Assembly (NCBI GenBank): GCA_016490735.1
Contig: JAEMWC010000379.1
Location: forward strand, 253,501-317,500
Length of the DNA: 64,000 bases
Reading direction: 5' to 3'
Source: Pachyseris speciosa
Lineage: Eukaryota; Cnidaria; Anthozoa; Scleractinia; Pachyseridae
Below the pieces are notes generated by a model that was given only the letters and a program-made list of their open reading frames with translations, had not been told where the DNA came from and ran no database searches. A program made the position numbers and the translations under genes. The first letter of the stretch is position 1; each line of letters opens with the position of its first letter. Below are positions 1-10,477 of this stretch, one piece after another.

Positions 1-838
1 TCAATAACTGATCACAGTCACTCCTCAAGGTAGAGGTTAAATTTAAATAAGACGTGAGATGTTTAACTATGCATAGATCATCAAAGGGGGTGTACTCACA
101 AAATTCTAATGCACTCGTATGCCTGCCAGGCCTTGTTGTTTTTAGAGGAACATTAATTTGAAAAACACATTTGGTATCAATGAGGCTCATAGGTTTCACT
201 GAAAATGCCTCGAGTGTTTGTAGGCGTTGACCACTGAGAAGGGAAAGCAGCATGGTGACTTTCAATGTCAGATCCTTCAATATGGGAGTTGATCCAAGTT
301 TCCAACTCTCTAGCATGTTGAGAACAAGCGAGACGTTCCAGATCTCCTTGTAGCAAGGGAGTGCTGGTCGTAACTCAAATACTCCCTTCAAGAAGCGTGT
401 CACTAAAGATTGGTGTCCAAAGCTTTGACCCCCTGGAAGGGTGATAATCGAGGATAAGGCACTTCTGGCAGTATTGATGCAGCTGTAACCAATCCCAGTG
501 GCAAACAGTTCAGCTAAGAAATTTATTCCCTCTTGAATAGGTGGATGAAGGGGATCAATATTCCTTCTACTGCAAATAAGTCCCATTTTTGGAGATACTG
601 TTTAGCGTCACACTGCGCCATGACTTTCCAATGATTTCCGAAGCTTCATTCGAAAGTCCTTTGCATGCAATGAGACTCCCGACAAGTGGCAAAGAATTAG
701 TTCCAGCTTGGGGTAGAGAGGATGTACCGTCTCTGGACTGTTGGGAAGGTACAGTGTGTTCTTGGGTTTCGGCAGAAGGATTGGACTGCTGACTAACATT
801 CTCATCAACTCTGGCAACCAAATTTGTGTGAGCCACTT
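1..838 (-). pseudogene. DIRS tyrosine recombinase, partial
   Basis: From about 600 to base 1 the minus strand is open in one frame that I translated by hand. It contains SRRNIDPLHPP, INTARSALSSIITLP, RFLKGVFELRP and SLLSGQRLQTLEA. The last carries the first catalytic Arg of the tyrosine recombinase family (SGQR box). The H-x-x-R and Tyr boxes should lie beyond the left edge. The N-terminal SAM-like segment (NEASEIIGKSWRS) is in another frame at 567-836 and ends in a stop, so at least one indel near 590 separates it from the rest. It overlaps the 3' end of the RNase H frame, as in other DIRS elements. Role: joining the circular DNA intermediate to the target. Confidence 0.8.
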
Positions 839-2759
839 GGGAGCCACAAGGAGACCTGTTGATTTTTCCTGTTGAATTTTCTGTAGCACCCTAGAGATAA
901 GGCAAAATGGAGGAAAGGCATAAAACAGGTGACATTTCCAAGACATGCGAAATGCGTTAATCACAACAGCCCTTGGGTCGGGGCGAAAGGATACATAAGG
1001 TTGCAGTTGGAAGTTTATCCGTGATGCAAATAGGTCAATGGTTGGGTTAACACCAAGCTTGTGAATAAACTCTTGAGAAATTTTAGGGTTTAGAGTCCAC
1101 TCCAACTTTGACTGAGATATTCGTGATTGTCTGTCTGCCTCAACATTGCTGACTCCTGGAATGTGTGCAGCAGTAAGCCAAATATTGTAAGAGGAGTACC
1201 ACAACCAAATTTCTATGGCAAGTGCATTCCTATTTGGACAGCTGCTTGTGCCCATGTGATTTATATCAGCCATTGAAGTACAGTTATCAGTCAATACCTT
1301 GACATGTTTACCCATAATCTTCTTGACAAACACTTTGAGGGATAAAAATATTGCTAGTATCTCTAAGTAGTTAATATGGTGTTGGGCTTCCGAGTCAGTC
1401 CAGAGTCCCCCTGTACTCACTGGGTCAAGGAAACAACCCCAGCCCTTTTTTGAAGCGTCAGTTATAAGGGTAACCTCTGGCTGGCCATGGTGAACAAAAT
1501 TAAAGCTAGACTCAGCAAAGTCAATCCACCATTTTAGCTCAGCACGAGACTCTTCAGATAGGGACATGGTTGAATCAAAATTTCCCTAATGACATTTCAA
1601 GGCCAATGTTTTCTCCCTGTCCAGTTGTCGAAAGTAGAGGGGTCCATGCATGACCCCTGGAAAGCTGGATATTATATACCCAATAACTCTCGAGACTGCT
1701 CGTATAGTAAAACACTTACTATGATAAACGTCAGAACAGACTGAAATAACTTTTCTGCTCTTTTCTGGGGTAAGGTAAACTCGCATTAAAAGAGAGTCAA
1801 GTACAAATCCCAAAAAAGCTAATTTTTGGGTGGGGATGAGTATTGACTTGGTGGGGTGAATGATAAAGCCCAAGGATATAAAAATTTGTATTGTGGCAAT
1901 GATATTTGCCACACAATCCTCATAATGAGATCCTTGTAAATATGAGTCATCAATGTAACGGGGAAGAAATATGCCCCTATCTATGCAGTACAGAATAAAT
2001 TGGCTTGAGCAATTTGGTAAACTTTCGGGGACAAAATGCGAGACCATTGGGGAAACAAGTGAATTGGTAGAGGGTGTGACCCCATTCAAACTTCAAATAC
2101 TTTTGATGATCTTTTGCAATGGGAACTGAATAATAGGCCTCTTTGAGGTCTATGGAGACCATATAACAGGCCATATAACAGGTGTCTTGAGACGGAGAGC
2201 ACTCTCAAGAGTTTTCATTTTAAAATGATTGTATTCCACGTGTTTATTAAAGTTCTTAAGATTTAAAATCATTCTATGAGATCCATCTTTTTTGGGGCGA
2301 ACAAAAATAGGTGAAATAAATTCCCCAGGTTCATGATGTGCTTTAACAATCACAGCCTTTTCAAGCAAAGTGTTGATCTCTGAGGTGATGACTGACCTCT
2401 CCTTGTCACTAAATACACTCTTATTAGGCTGAGTAATATGGACAGGCTCTGAACTAAACTCAATGTGTTGACCTGAGACCATATGAAGAATCTCTGGATC
2501 AGAGGTAATTTTGCTCCAGGTGGGTAAAAAAGGCGGCTAATCTGCCAGCTTTAAAATTGCTTGCCTGTCTGGCAAAAAATTCATTCAGCAATGGTAAGAA
2601 TGTAAGAAATTCCTCTACCTGCAGGTTATTAAGTCGTGAAGTAATGCCAGCTATTTCCTCTCTGTCGCCTGGAGCGATTTTTTTCTTGTTGTACGAGAAG
2701 TTGTACTGGGCTGGCTTTTGCTGCTTCCATTTGGAGGTGTTCGGATAGCCCCTGGACAA
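608..2759 (-). pseudogene. DIRS reverse transcriptase-RNase H, with frameshifts
   Basis: The RT fingers and palm are recognisable: FVRPKKDGSHRMILNLKN at about 2270, then VSIDLKEAYYSVPI (catalytic Asp of motif A) at about 2140, then the YIDD catalytic motif at about 1960. RNase H follows with LITDASKKGWG and TDNCTSM. The frame used at 2150-2482 and at 1586-2089 is the same, but motif A lies in a different frame between them, so two opposing small indels near 2170 and 1985 cancel. A 12-bp tandem duplication sits at the first of these. One TAG at 1586-1588 is all that separates the RT part from the RNase H frame 608-1567. The extreme N-terminus (2499-2759) is in yet another frame. Confidence 0.85.
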
Positions 2760-2774
2760 ATGGGCTTATCACGA

Positions 2775-3790
2775 TCAGTACGCTGGCGTTTCATGTTTTG
2801 GTTGGAAGTTAGTAGCCGTATGTCCAAGGTGGTTCGAAGCACGAATCGCGTTCAGTTGTGCTTGAAGATCATCTCCAAATAATAAAGAGGTCACCGGATT
2901 CTGCGATGAACAAAGAGTGCCATATTCTCTATTCAGTGTTGGTTTAATTACTTCGCGTCTACGAAGCAAAACGTCGTAATTAGCATGCCCCAGTAGGGCC
3001 AAACCATCAATTTGTAAGCCCAGTAGGCCGTTCATGTCCTCGTGAGACATTTCCCGCCTTTTGTATTTTCAAGGCGAGCGGTCATCAGTTTGTCAGCACA
3101 TTGAGCCAAAATGGCACCAATTATAACAAGTACCTTTTGTACAGAGGCAAGCCGTAAATCATTACGCTTTGCATGGCTGGAGAGCCGGGCCCATATTTCT
3201 TGGTTGACCCTTGGTACGAGAACTTTGTCGCAGTTCTCCGGCCGCTCGTATTTTTCCATTCTGTCATTGAACTTAGAATCGGAGAATTTTGTCACCCATC
3301 GCTTGTTGATGATATCAGTGAGTTTACCTGCAATGGGAGAAGTAGTTTTCTCATCTTGGTCGAACTCATGAGCCAGTTCATCAAGGAATTTGTCTTCACT
3401 GGCCGTGGAATTCGAAAACTCCTGCTTGCCGCCAGTGCTCACATTACAGTTGGTATCAGTTGTTAGGAGTTCCTGAATATCCTCATCGCTATCGGAAACC
3501 TGTGAACTGGTGGAAGGCGACAGCTTTTGTCTTTTTGCTGCAGGCTCTGGGAGTTGGCGAGAGTCTCGCTTCTGACCCTTTTCAGCAGTGAAGCTTGCGA
3601 GATTTTCGCTTAGAGTTGAAAAGGATTTCGCCATATGAGCGATATTATCGTTGAGAGAGGTAAGCATTTTGGGCAATGAGTCATCACCCTGTTTAGGTTG
3701 CTTGACCTCGTCTTCCTTTAGGATTTCCTCTTCATCTTGAGTAAGAGTTTAAATGTCGCCTGGTGGGCGAGGGGGGTCTTGACTAGTCAT
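2775..3790 (-). pseudogene. DIRS Gag-like ORF, broken
   Basis: The first ATG is at 3790 and reads MTSQDPPRPPGDI before a TAA at 3749-3751 (codon 14); the same frame then stays open into the basic and acidic region that begins MPKMLTSLNDN at 3676. Near 3040 the frame shifts, and the rest continues in the overlapping frame 2775-3050, which holds GLALLGHANYDVLLRRRE and the motif PVTSLLFGDDLQ. I recognise this as the C-terminal part of DIRS-type Gag proteins. A likely nuclear-localisation stretch (AAKRQK) lies in the first half. The product would be a capsid-like RNA-binding protein; this copy cannot make it whole. Confidence 0.7.
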
Positions 3791-4583
3791 TTCCTACGCC
3801 AAAAAGCGAAGAGAAAATTCAAAGTGTGTACACAGGATGAAGGCTCGCACACAAGTGAACGCTCAGGCTTCGCGCGCATATCTCACGTGACTCCTTAGCG
3901 ACATTGACCAATGGCGAAATAGAACCAAATTTTCTCGAAGAGATGGGTAACCATATTTTCTTAACCATTGTGCTCCGCTGGACGGCCCTTTGGGCCACCA
4001 GAGTTCCGCTATTACCCGTTTCCCTCATCTCTCCCTTTGCACTGTTGAATTTTGACGGTTGCACAAGGCAGGATTAGGATTCAACATTGCCTAGAGGAAA
4101 CGGAATAGGTGCACGAAGAGGAAAGGAGGGCCTTTGTTAGCGTTTGCACGAGCTTGTATATGACCTGCACTGTAACAATTCCACATTTCATCACACTTTC
4201 TATCGGAAGTTCGGAAGGTCAGTTGGGTTCTTCACTATCGCGTTGTTTTCTCAAGACAAGCTAGCCGAGTCCACAATGACTCTCTTTCAACCAAGAATAT
4301 AAATTGCTACCGGCAATACATCACAATGTTGAAATCCCCTCCAGGTGGAGGTGGTAAAAATCACAGTTGCTTCATATATAAAAGCCTCCTCATACCTTAA
4401 AAGCCCACTTCGTATGGGCCTATGGGCAATTTGGATCCGAATTTTGACTTTAATTTTATATTAGACATTCTGAAAAGGAGGAAACGTCACTAATATTTGT
4501 AGAACAGCGTCATGGTTCTCACACTTAAGCTATTATTTATTTCATGTTAAGACTCACGACCTCGACAGCAAGTTCTTACTGAA
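3791..4583. other. 5' region of the DIRS copy and adjoining non-coding DNA
   Basis: No convincing gene. About 3900-4010 read on the minus strand resembles 7735-7835 read on the plus strand (shared GGAGCAC and AGAAAATATGGT words), so this may be part of a DIRS terminal repeat or leader. From 4140 to 4583 I see only AT-rich sequence. Confidence 0.4.
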
Positions 4584-4970
4584 ATGTTTAATTTTTATAC
4601 CACTTTCAAGGAACGTCAGCAGTCCGACTGGAGAGCAAGAGGTCTGCAAGTAAAAACGGCAATGAACAGGAAGCTAATAAAAGTTACTTTGATGAAAGTT
4701 TCGACGAGGAGTCCTCTTTCCCAGAGCGAATTAGCTCCTACGTTTGAATTCAACATGACACCCTCTAGTATTGAGTGTTGCGCTTCTGAAGACTTAAACG
4801 TGGATATGAGTGATGTTGAAGAGCAACGCAAAACGATAGGCTCTGGAAACAAACTTCATCATCATCATCATCATGATGCTTTATTTAACGTGGATATACA
4901 CAGCCTGAGAGCTAGTTTACAGGTATTCCACCTAATAACTAATGAAAACCTAACAACTGAACCACGCTAA
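4584..4970 (+). CDS. unrecognised 128-codon open frame with a His run
   Basis: An ATG-initiated frame of 128 codons with no domain that I recognise. The six consecutive His come from a (CAT)n microsatellite at about 4856-4874, so the run reflects a simple repeat rather than selection. No splice or polyadenylation signal stands out. It may be chance; reported only because of its length in AT-rich DNA. Confidence 0.15.
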   Translation: MFNFYTTFKERQQSDWRARGLQVKTAMNRKLIKVTLMKVSTRSPLSQSELAPTFEFNMTPSSIECCASEDLNVDMSDVEEQRKTIGSGNKLHHHHHHDALFNVDIHSLRASLQVFHLITNENLTTEPR

Positions 4971-5072
4971 TAACACAATTCATCAGATCACATCACAAAT
5001 TAAATACTGATTAAAACTATTATTACAATATTACCGCCGCAGTCAAAATACTATTAAAAATCCAAAGTTACA

Positions 5073-5410
5073 AATTTACCAATCCCCGAAATTTAACGAT
5101 CTAATTCTGTTTACTAATTCATTGGTGCCTACTTTTATTCTAATGTCATTTGATAGTTCATTCCATTTCTTGGCTGCAATATATTTCCATGACTTGAGTC
5201 CATATTTGGTGGTGTTAACTTTAGGTAAAGATAAAACATATTCTTGGCGCCTGAGATTGTACTTAAAAGAGCTTAAATTAATAAGATTCCTAATTGCCCG
5301 TGGTGCTTTGTTCGATATGCTATTATGTATTGTTAATAACATGTCTGGAATTCTTCGAGATTCCATGGAGGGTAGTCTTATCCTTTCCAAGAGGTGTTGA
5401 TAGGATGCAT
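5073..5410 (-). pseudogene. LINE ORF2 C-terminal fragment (CR1/Jockey-like)
   Basis: The minus-strand frame reads LERIRLPSMESRR, then LLTIHNSISNKAPRAI, then LSLPKVNTTKYGLKSWKY and AKKWNELSNDIR. This is the C-terminal tail after the RT thumb in many non-LTR retrotransposons (the RTTKYGLxSF and WNxLP signatures). No palm domain lies upstream, so this is a 5'-truncated remnant of roughly 100 codons. The AT-rich DNA from 4975 to 5072 is probably its 3' UTR. Confidence 0.7.
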
Positions 5411-5519
5411 GTTTATTGGCCTGTCAAGAACGGGAAGAAATTCCCCAAGGGCTATTGCAGAACAAACAGAGTCTGTGGAATTTCTTTGATGAGGTTCCCC
5501 GCGCGAGGATTACATTGTT

Positions 5520-5605
5520 GTTTTTTTGGAGATTCTTCGTCTCCTTGATTATCCGCCATGTTTTTTTTTGTCTTCAAAAGATTCGGAGGGCTCTGGGGAC
5601 GCTTG
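5520..5605. repeat. dispersed repeat block, copy 1 (second copy 23280-23360)
   Basis: About 80 bp with the words CTTCGTCTCC, ATTATCCGCCATG, TCAAAAGATTCG and AGGGCTCTGGGGACG is shared with 23280-23360 in the same orientation. The word CTCTGGGGACG also appears reverse-complemented in the receptor unit flanks near 30780, 37050 and 61660. Function unknown. Confidence 0.5.
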
Positions 5606-5854
5606 TTCTCATGTATTACCCTAGTTTTTACTGCGGTATGTTTACAAATGAGGTAGAGTATGGCTCTTCATTACAAATGACCACGATGAAAAGCCGATAT
5701 ACTGGGTATTAATTTTAGCGAAGTGTTTAATATGGCAACCAAATGGAAGACCAAACTCAGAGGCCACTCATCAGGAGCTTATTGAAGAAGTGCAGTCATT
5801 AACACAACCCCAAGCTCTGGGAGAAGGAACGTTGAACCGTTTCGTGATAGCGTT

Positions 5855-6193
5855 GATTACAACGGTTTGTATGAGAATTTAACAAAAATAAATCAATAAA
5901 TAAATCCAATAAAAATATATACCTCACATTTGTGGTTCATTTTTAGCGTGCCCGTTATTTATCACAGGCCGCCCACTGCCAAGTTCTTAATAAAATGGGT
6001 TTACCTTACTTCTACACTGGATTACTTGCTGCCTGTTCGCTTACTTTGCTGACTCGAGACCTTTTGAGCAAATAATTCCCTTAAAGCGCCAGTGACCAGA
6101 TCTATTCATAGCGAAACGTTGTGTCTCAGGAATCTTGGTCGCAAATTAACTAGGATTTGCACTAGGAACACTGATGGCTTCAAATGATGTGAT

Positions 6194-6263
<70 letters not shown>

Positions 6264-6840
6264 ATGATCAGAAGAATGCTGAATTTATCCGCATTTACTG
6301 CATTTGTGCGTCCGCCTATAAGTTGCAGTCACAACTGAGGTTCCAATAGAGTACATGATTTCCACATGTTCACATTGATTTTTAGAACTTAATCAGTTGA
6401 GGCAACATTGAGAAGTTTTTCTTTCTCAAGCAAATCAACCCTTGAAACAGTGATCCCAAAATGCCAGGCTGCTCTTCATCCAGTGACTAAGAAGAATGGA
6501 TCCCAAACTTTGAATGAAAATTGGGAAACCCACAATGTCAAAGCCATTCTCCATGTTAAAGGTTTTGGTTTATCTGAATGTGAGATTTGACATTCCAGGT
6601 GATGGCTCAAGGTTCAATGTTCAGAGTGTCGTAGGACAAGGATGTTTTGTGAATGTAAATTTAGCCATCAATCTTCAGATTCTCAGAAGAAAGTCGAGCG
6701 ACAGGTGACAGGGAAAGGAAGCATGTTTATAAAGATTACACATAGACTTCACTCTGGCAACATCAACAGGTACAGTAGAATAGAACTTCCAGAGGAGTGG
6801 ATACCAACGATTGATTCAGAGATTTGTTTACATAAATAGA
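5855..6840 (+). repeat. approx. 1-kb dispersed repeat, copy A
   Basis: Collinear with 25795-26800 in the same orientation. Both begin near a GTTTGTnTGAGAATTTAAC word, pass through an A/T-rich AAATAAAT run, then a TGTGGTTCA...TAG box, then a segment whose short frames encode the shared words KVERQV and GKGS. Copy A has expanded a (TA)n tract in the middle. Partial copies lie in the receptor units (about 30870-31160, 37140-37440, 42790-43200, 62690-62950). No long ORF survives. Confidence 0.6.
6196..6259. repeat. (TA)n microsatellite
   Basis: About 32 uninterrupted TA dinucleotides inside copy A of the 1-kb repeat. The homologous point in copy B (about 26260) has a T-run instead. Confidence 0.95.
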
Positions 6841-7142
6841 GGCAGTTTACTTTAAAAGCTGACCTGGGTCCGTGCAAGGTTCGTCCACTAGTTATTTTTA
6901 ATTTCCTAATCTATATTCAATAACGGCAAAAGCCAATACACAGTCTTATTTTCATGTTTTTACTCAAAATTATACCAATGCAGAACCTGGTTTTACCAAA
7001 AAATGTATCGTTTTGTTAAATTTTACATTAAAGCTACTTGACCTGATTAATGTAAATAGTAAAAACGCCAAAATCTCCAAAAATTGCCAGAATTTAAGAA
7101 ATAGCCGTCTCTTTACTTCTAAACCAAGACAAAAAGCCAAAA

Positions 7143-7345
7143 CGAAAATAACGTTTTCGTTTTATGTACAAATTAAAACCAAAAAACGAAAAACGAAAAT
7201 CGACTTCCGTTTTATCGTTTTTCATTTTATGTACAAATTTAAACAAAAAACGAAAATCGACTTCCGTTTTATCGGTTTTCGTTTATGTAAAAATTTCAAC
7301 CAAACGAAATTTCAACGAAAAACGGAAACAACTTCCTTTTTATCG
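7143..7345. repeat. short tandem repeat, roughly 60-70-bp period, about 3 copies
   Basis: The words ACGAAAATCGACTTCCGTTTTATCG and TTTATGTACAAATTTAAACA-type spacers recur three times with drift. The third copy is the most diverged. The open frames here simply translate the repeat. Confidence 0.7.
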
Positions 7346-7724
7346 TTTTCTGTTTTTTTAGCTTTTAACACTTTCTTTCGATTGTATACTGCCGACCTTA
7401 CTTAAAACACTAACATTATTTACAATTACTAGCAACATTACTTAGAAATCTAACACTATTTACAATATTAACATTACTAATAAATTTAAACCCTAACTTC
7501 ACTTACAGTACTAGCATCACTTTTTTTTTACAAACAATAGGGACAATGGTTAAAAAAAAACTGTTAACAGATGCAATACTGCTACTTAACAATAACACCT
7601 TAAAATGACCGTTACAAGAAATCCCTCCACTTCGTGTAAAAACGATTGAGTTTATTTTCACGTGTGGCAATGTACTTTTCCAGTTCTATTTTTTCTCTTA
7701 CCGAGAAGACAAAGTCCGCAAAGT

Positions 7725-7835
7725 GATAGCGGAGCTCCGCGCGCCGGAGGCGCGCGCGAGGAGCACCATTGGGAAGAAAATATGGTAACCCATCTGTCAG
7801 ATAAAATTTGGTAATGCCCATACGTACGTCCATAC
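7725..7835 (+). repeat. GC-rich repeat related to the DIRS 5' region
   Basis: A GC island (GGAGCTCCGCGCGCCGGAGG) able to form a hairpin, followed by AAGAAAATATGGTAACCC. The second part matches the minus strand at about 3930-3970. It could be a solitary DIRS terminal repeat. A short related GGAGCTCCGGCGGAGC word is at about 23867. Confidence 0.4.
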
Positions 7836-8218
7836 GTCGACTCCCTCATGTATACCAGGTGAAATGTCCCATTATAGTTCGTCCTCTGCTGTAGCTCGCG
7901 TGATTTTTTGGGCAGGAGGCTGCATGCTCATTTCAAGAGGGCTTACATGGAAACTTTGAAGACAACGGACTATGTTGACAACCAAACGAAAAGGCGAAGT
8001 GAAAGAGAGCGACTGAGAGCACCGAATTTCCGAATTTCATTGGTGAACCTGCAAGTTTATTATCCGTTCGGTGTTTACTTCGTGTTATGTTCGTGTTGTG
8101 TTCGAGAAAAGAAACTACAAGGCAATTTCCCGGAGATGTTTGCTGTCTGACTAACTGTTATAAGAAATCCTTTTCGTTATGGCTTGTACGGAATGTCACG
8201 TCGTAAAATAAAGCGAAA

Positions 8219-8604
8219 ATGGAAACGGTAAGCTTATTATTTTTGCAAGCATTCTTAATTTATATTTTGCATACATTTAATGTGCTTTTAGGAGCTAGTT
8301 CTTAGAGGAATTTAGGTTGTAATTGTCAGAGCATCGCGGGTATGGCTACTACATTTGAGGTCATATAGAGTTTGTGATCTTAAAATTTTGTTTTCAGTGG
8401 CTTGGCCAGACAGCAGCAGCTGGAATGTGCAGTGAAATTGTTATTTCTGAGAAATCGTCAAACTCATTGACTGTTGAAAGAGATTCAGTTCATTATAAGA
8501 AGAAAAATAATTCTTATGTTATGCATGCGGCCCATTTACGTTTATTAAATTGTTGTTTGTTGGTAATTTTCCCCCATTCCTCCTTTTCAAACCTCATTTG
8601 CTAG
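8219..8604 (+). CDS. candidate start of a host gene: two exons with a 170-bp intron
   Basis: An ATG at 8219 has a good context (A at -3, G at +4) and is followed after three codons by a consensus donor (ACG then GTAAGC, intron from 8228). A strong acceptor (TTTTGTTTTCAG) ends at 8397. Joining the two keeps frame: MET then WLGQTAAAGMCSEIVISEK and on to a stop at 8604. The first half of exon 2 is Ser/Glu-rich; the tail is hydrophobic and may be read-through into an intron. I do not recognise the protein. It lies outside obvious repeats. RNA evidence would decide. Confidence 0.3.
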
Positions 8605-10249
8605 ACATTGTGGCCATTATAGCTATAGAAGACTAATTATTAGAACTTAAAAATTGCGAAGTCTCTGAACTTCAAGATGAAATGCGGTTGGGATGTGCAG
8701 AGGTCATGAAGAATTAGGCCAGGCCAGAAGAGTAACAGGACTGTCAAATTTTGAAATTCTCTTTTTTAATATTCTCATTCCACCTGAGCTTAATTAACAT
8801 AGATTCACAACAACTACAAGTTTCTTCAAGGTAGATATTTGTTGACAACTCTTCTCAAATGCAAACGTTGACAGTCTGAATACTTAACATTCTCACATAA
8901 AGAATTTTGAGATGTGGGAATCAAGTCTCACGTCTCAATTTTAAAGCATTCGTATAAAATACATGTTATTTCTTTTGCTAAGAAAGAACAAAGGCCAATC
9001 AGGCATACAACTATTGGCATCAATGTTCAGTTGATTCAGGTACATGTTATAGATCAAAATGAAATCCTCTTCTGATCCTAATTATTCAAGAGTCATGAAT
9101 TTCATTTTAACCTGAATTTCATGTTGACCTACAACATACACATGCACTTCTTTCTAACATGCATAAATTTGTCTTAAAAATGTTGTATGGCACTTTTCCA
9201 GTATGTAATTTTAAATGCTGGTAAATTGGATCTATGTAGTTTTTGTACAAAGCCTTAATTTTCAACAGTGTGCTAATAAATATCTGCCTGTATCTGAACG
9301 TATGAATCCTCGAAGTGGCAGTCAAGTTACATTTGACCATTTAATATAAAAAAGTTCATACTACAAACCATTTATTTTTATGGGAGGAACAGTTTGGAAG
9401 AGAGAATCCTGCATTAGAAAATCGCCTGCTTTTAGCTACAAGCAAGTCGTTTGAAATACAGCAACCGGTCCCTGAAGTTAATGACAGTGACCACTTAGAA
9501 GATCATCAGCTGATTGCAATGGAAGTTTGTGTTGCAGGGGAGATCAGTTTGGAATTGTGAAAAAACAAACGATATTCAACTTAAGGATTACGATGCTAAT
9601 TTATTCAGATGAGACCTCACATGTTCAAAGAGTGGTCAGTTTTAAACATTAAATAAGACAATATGTAGTGGATAAATTTACTGCAAGTAATATGTTGTTC
9701 CTTCTGGATGGTGACTATAATGAATAATGTGTTGTTAGAAAACTGTGGCTAGGCATTAAACTCAGCTTTGGGTTTTATCCTTACTTTTCTACGAGAGTTC
9801 TTGAACGAGAAGTGTCTGATAGCTATTCATGCATTTAAATTTTTCTTGCATGTACATTATTACTTCAAGTAATATCTCAGCAATCAGTTTCTTATTGTAT
9901 TTCCAAATTGGAAAATCTCCAGTAAGCCAAATCAAGTCGAGGAGGAGTAACATAAAGTACTAGTGGTGAATTACATTGTTGCTCAGCAAAATTGGTAGCC
10001 AAAACAATAATAAAAATGACTTGACTTGACTTGACTTGAAATAAGTACTCTGTGAGTATATGTGGCTACTAAATGCATGCTTGCGAGCATATGCTGCCAC
10101 CACAGGCCTTAAGTCACTTGGACAAACAACGTGGTGCCATAGAGGCTACTGCTTAGTGCAGTAAAAACAGTAAAAGGAGAATGAGCATTAAATATTCTCT
10201 CTCACTGTTAAGACCTCAACTTCAAGGAACATGGTATATTATTTAATCC
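8605..10249. other. AT-rich non-coding stretch
   Basis: Apart from the candidate exon at 9345-9560, no gene is supported. A (TTGAC)n pentanucleotide run is at about 10018-10038. The minus-strand frame at 9119-9340 shows no family features. Confidence 0.5.
9345..9560 (+). CDS. candidate internal or terminal coding exon
   Basis: A 71-codon frame without ATG ends in TGA at 9558-9560. Its last 55 codons (EEQFGRENPALENRL, then SKSFEIQQPVPEV, then DHQLIAMEVCVAGE) look protein-like and acidic, with balanced codon use unlike the flanking AT-rich DNA. No clear splice acceptor was found. It may be a downstream exon of the candidate gene at 8219, but that link is only suggested by strand and distance. 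Confidence 0.25.
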   Translation, partial: YKKVHTTNHLFLWEEQFGRENPALENRLLLATSKSFEIQQPVPEVNDSDHLEDHQLIAMEVCVAGEISLEL

Positions 10250-10470
10250 ATACTGAATATGTGAATGATCATCGCAGTTATGAACACTACTGAAGCAGTA
10301 GTGCAAATAAAGCCTGAAAACAAATTCAGGCTTGTACGGGATTTGAACCCACAACCTCTGCGATACCGGAGAAACGCACCAGCTGAGCTAACAAGCCAAC
10401 TGGGAGGTTGTCGTTTTGTTGGTTGTAATACACCCGTTATCATATATTCATTATCACTTATTTATCACTC
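10250..10470 (-). mobile_element. tRNA-derived repeat (SINE-like), single copy
   Basis: The minus strand carries a 70-nt tRNA-like head, with an A-box (TTAGCTCAGCTGG) and a B-box (GGTTCAAATCC), and ends that can pair (GGCTTGT with ACAAGCC). It is followed by CCTGAATTTG and TTCAGGCTTTAT, a small hairpin-like tail, and then GATGATCATTC. The same head-tail layout occurs on the plus strand at 15001-15160 and, diverged and tandemly amplified, at 47605-53240. It sits just below the 3' end of the LINE at 10478. Confidence 0.75.
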
Positions 10471-10477
10471 ATGGCTA

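Larger units (their letters stand above)
1..4070 (-). mobile_element. DIRS-like tyrosine-recombinase retrotransposon, degraded, cut by the window edge
   Basis: Reading down the minus strand there is a Gag-like region, a reverse transcriptase, an RNase H and a tyrosine recombinase, the order expected for DIRS elements rather than Gypsy or LINE elements. No integrase or endonuclease is seen. The copy is dead: the gag frame has a stop near its start and a frameshift, the RT changes frame twice, a stop separates RT from RNase H, and the recombinase N-terminus lies in a different frame from its catalytic part. The 5' boundary was not located; 4070 is a rough limit. The 3' terminal repeats lie outside the window. 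Confidence 0.85.

Noticed and set aside
1..4070. An endogenous retrovirus or Gypsy LTR element
   Set aside because: No protease, integrase or envelope, and the recombinase is of the tyrosine type, which fits DIRS.
4856..4874. His6 run suggesting vector or expression-tag contamination
   Set aside because: It is a plain (CAT)n microsatellite inside AT-rich genomic DNA, with no vector sequence around it.
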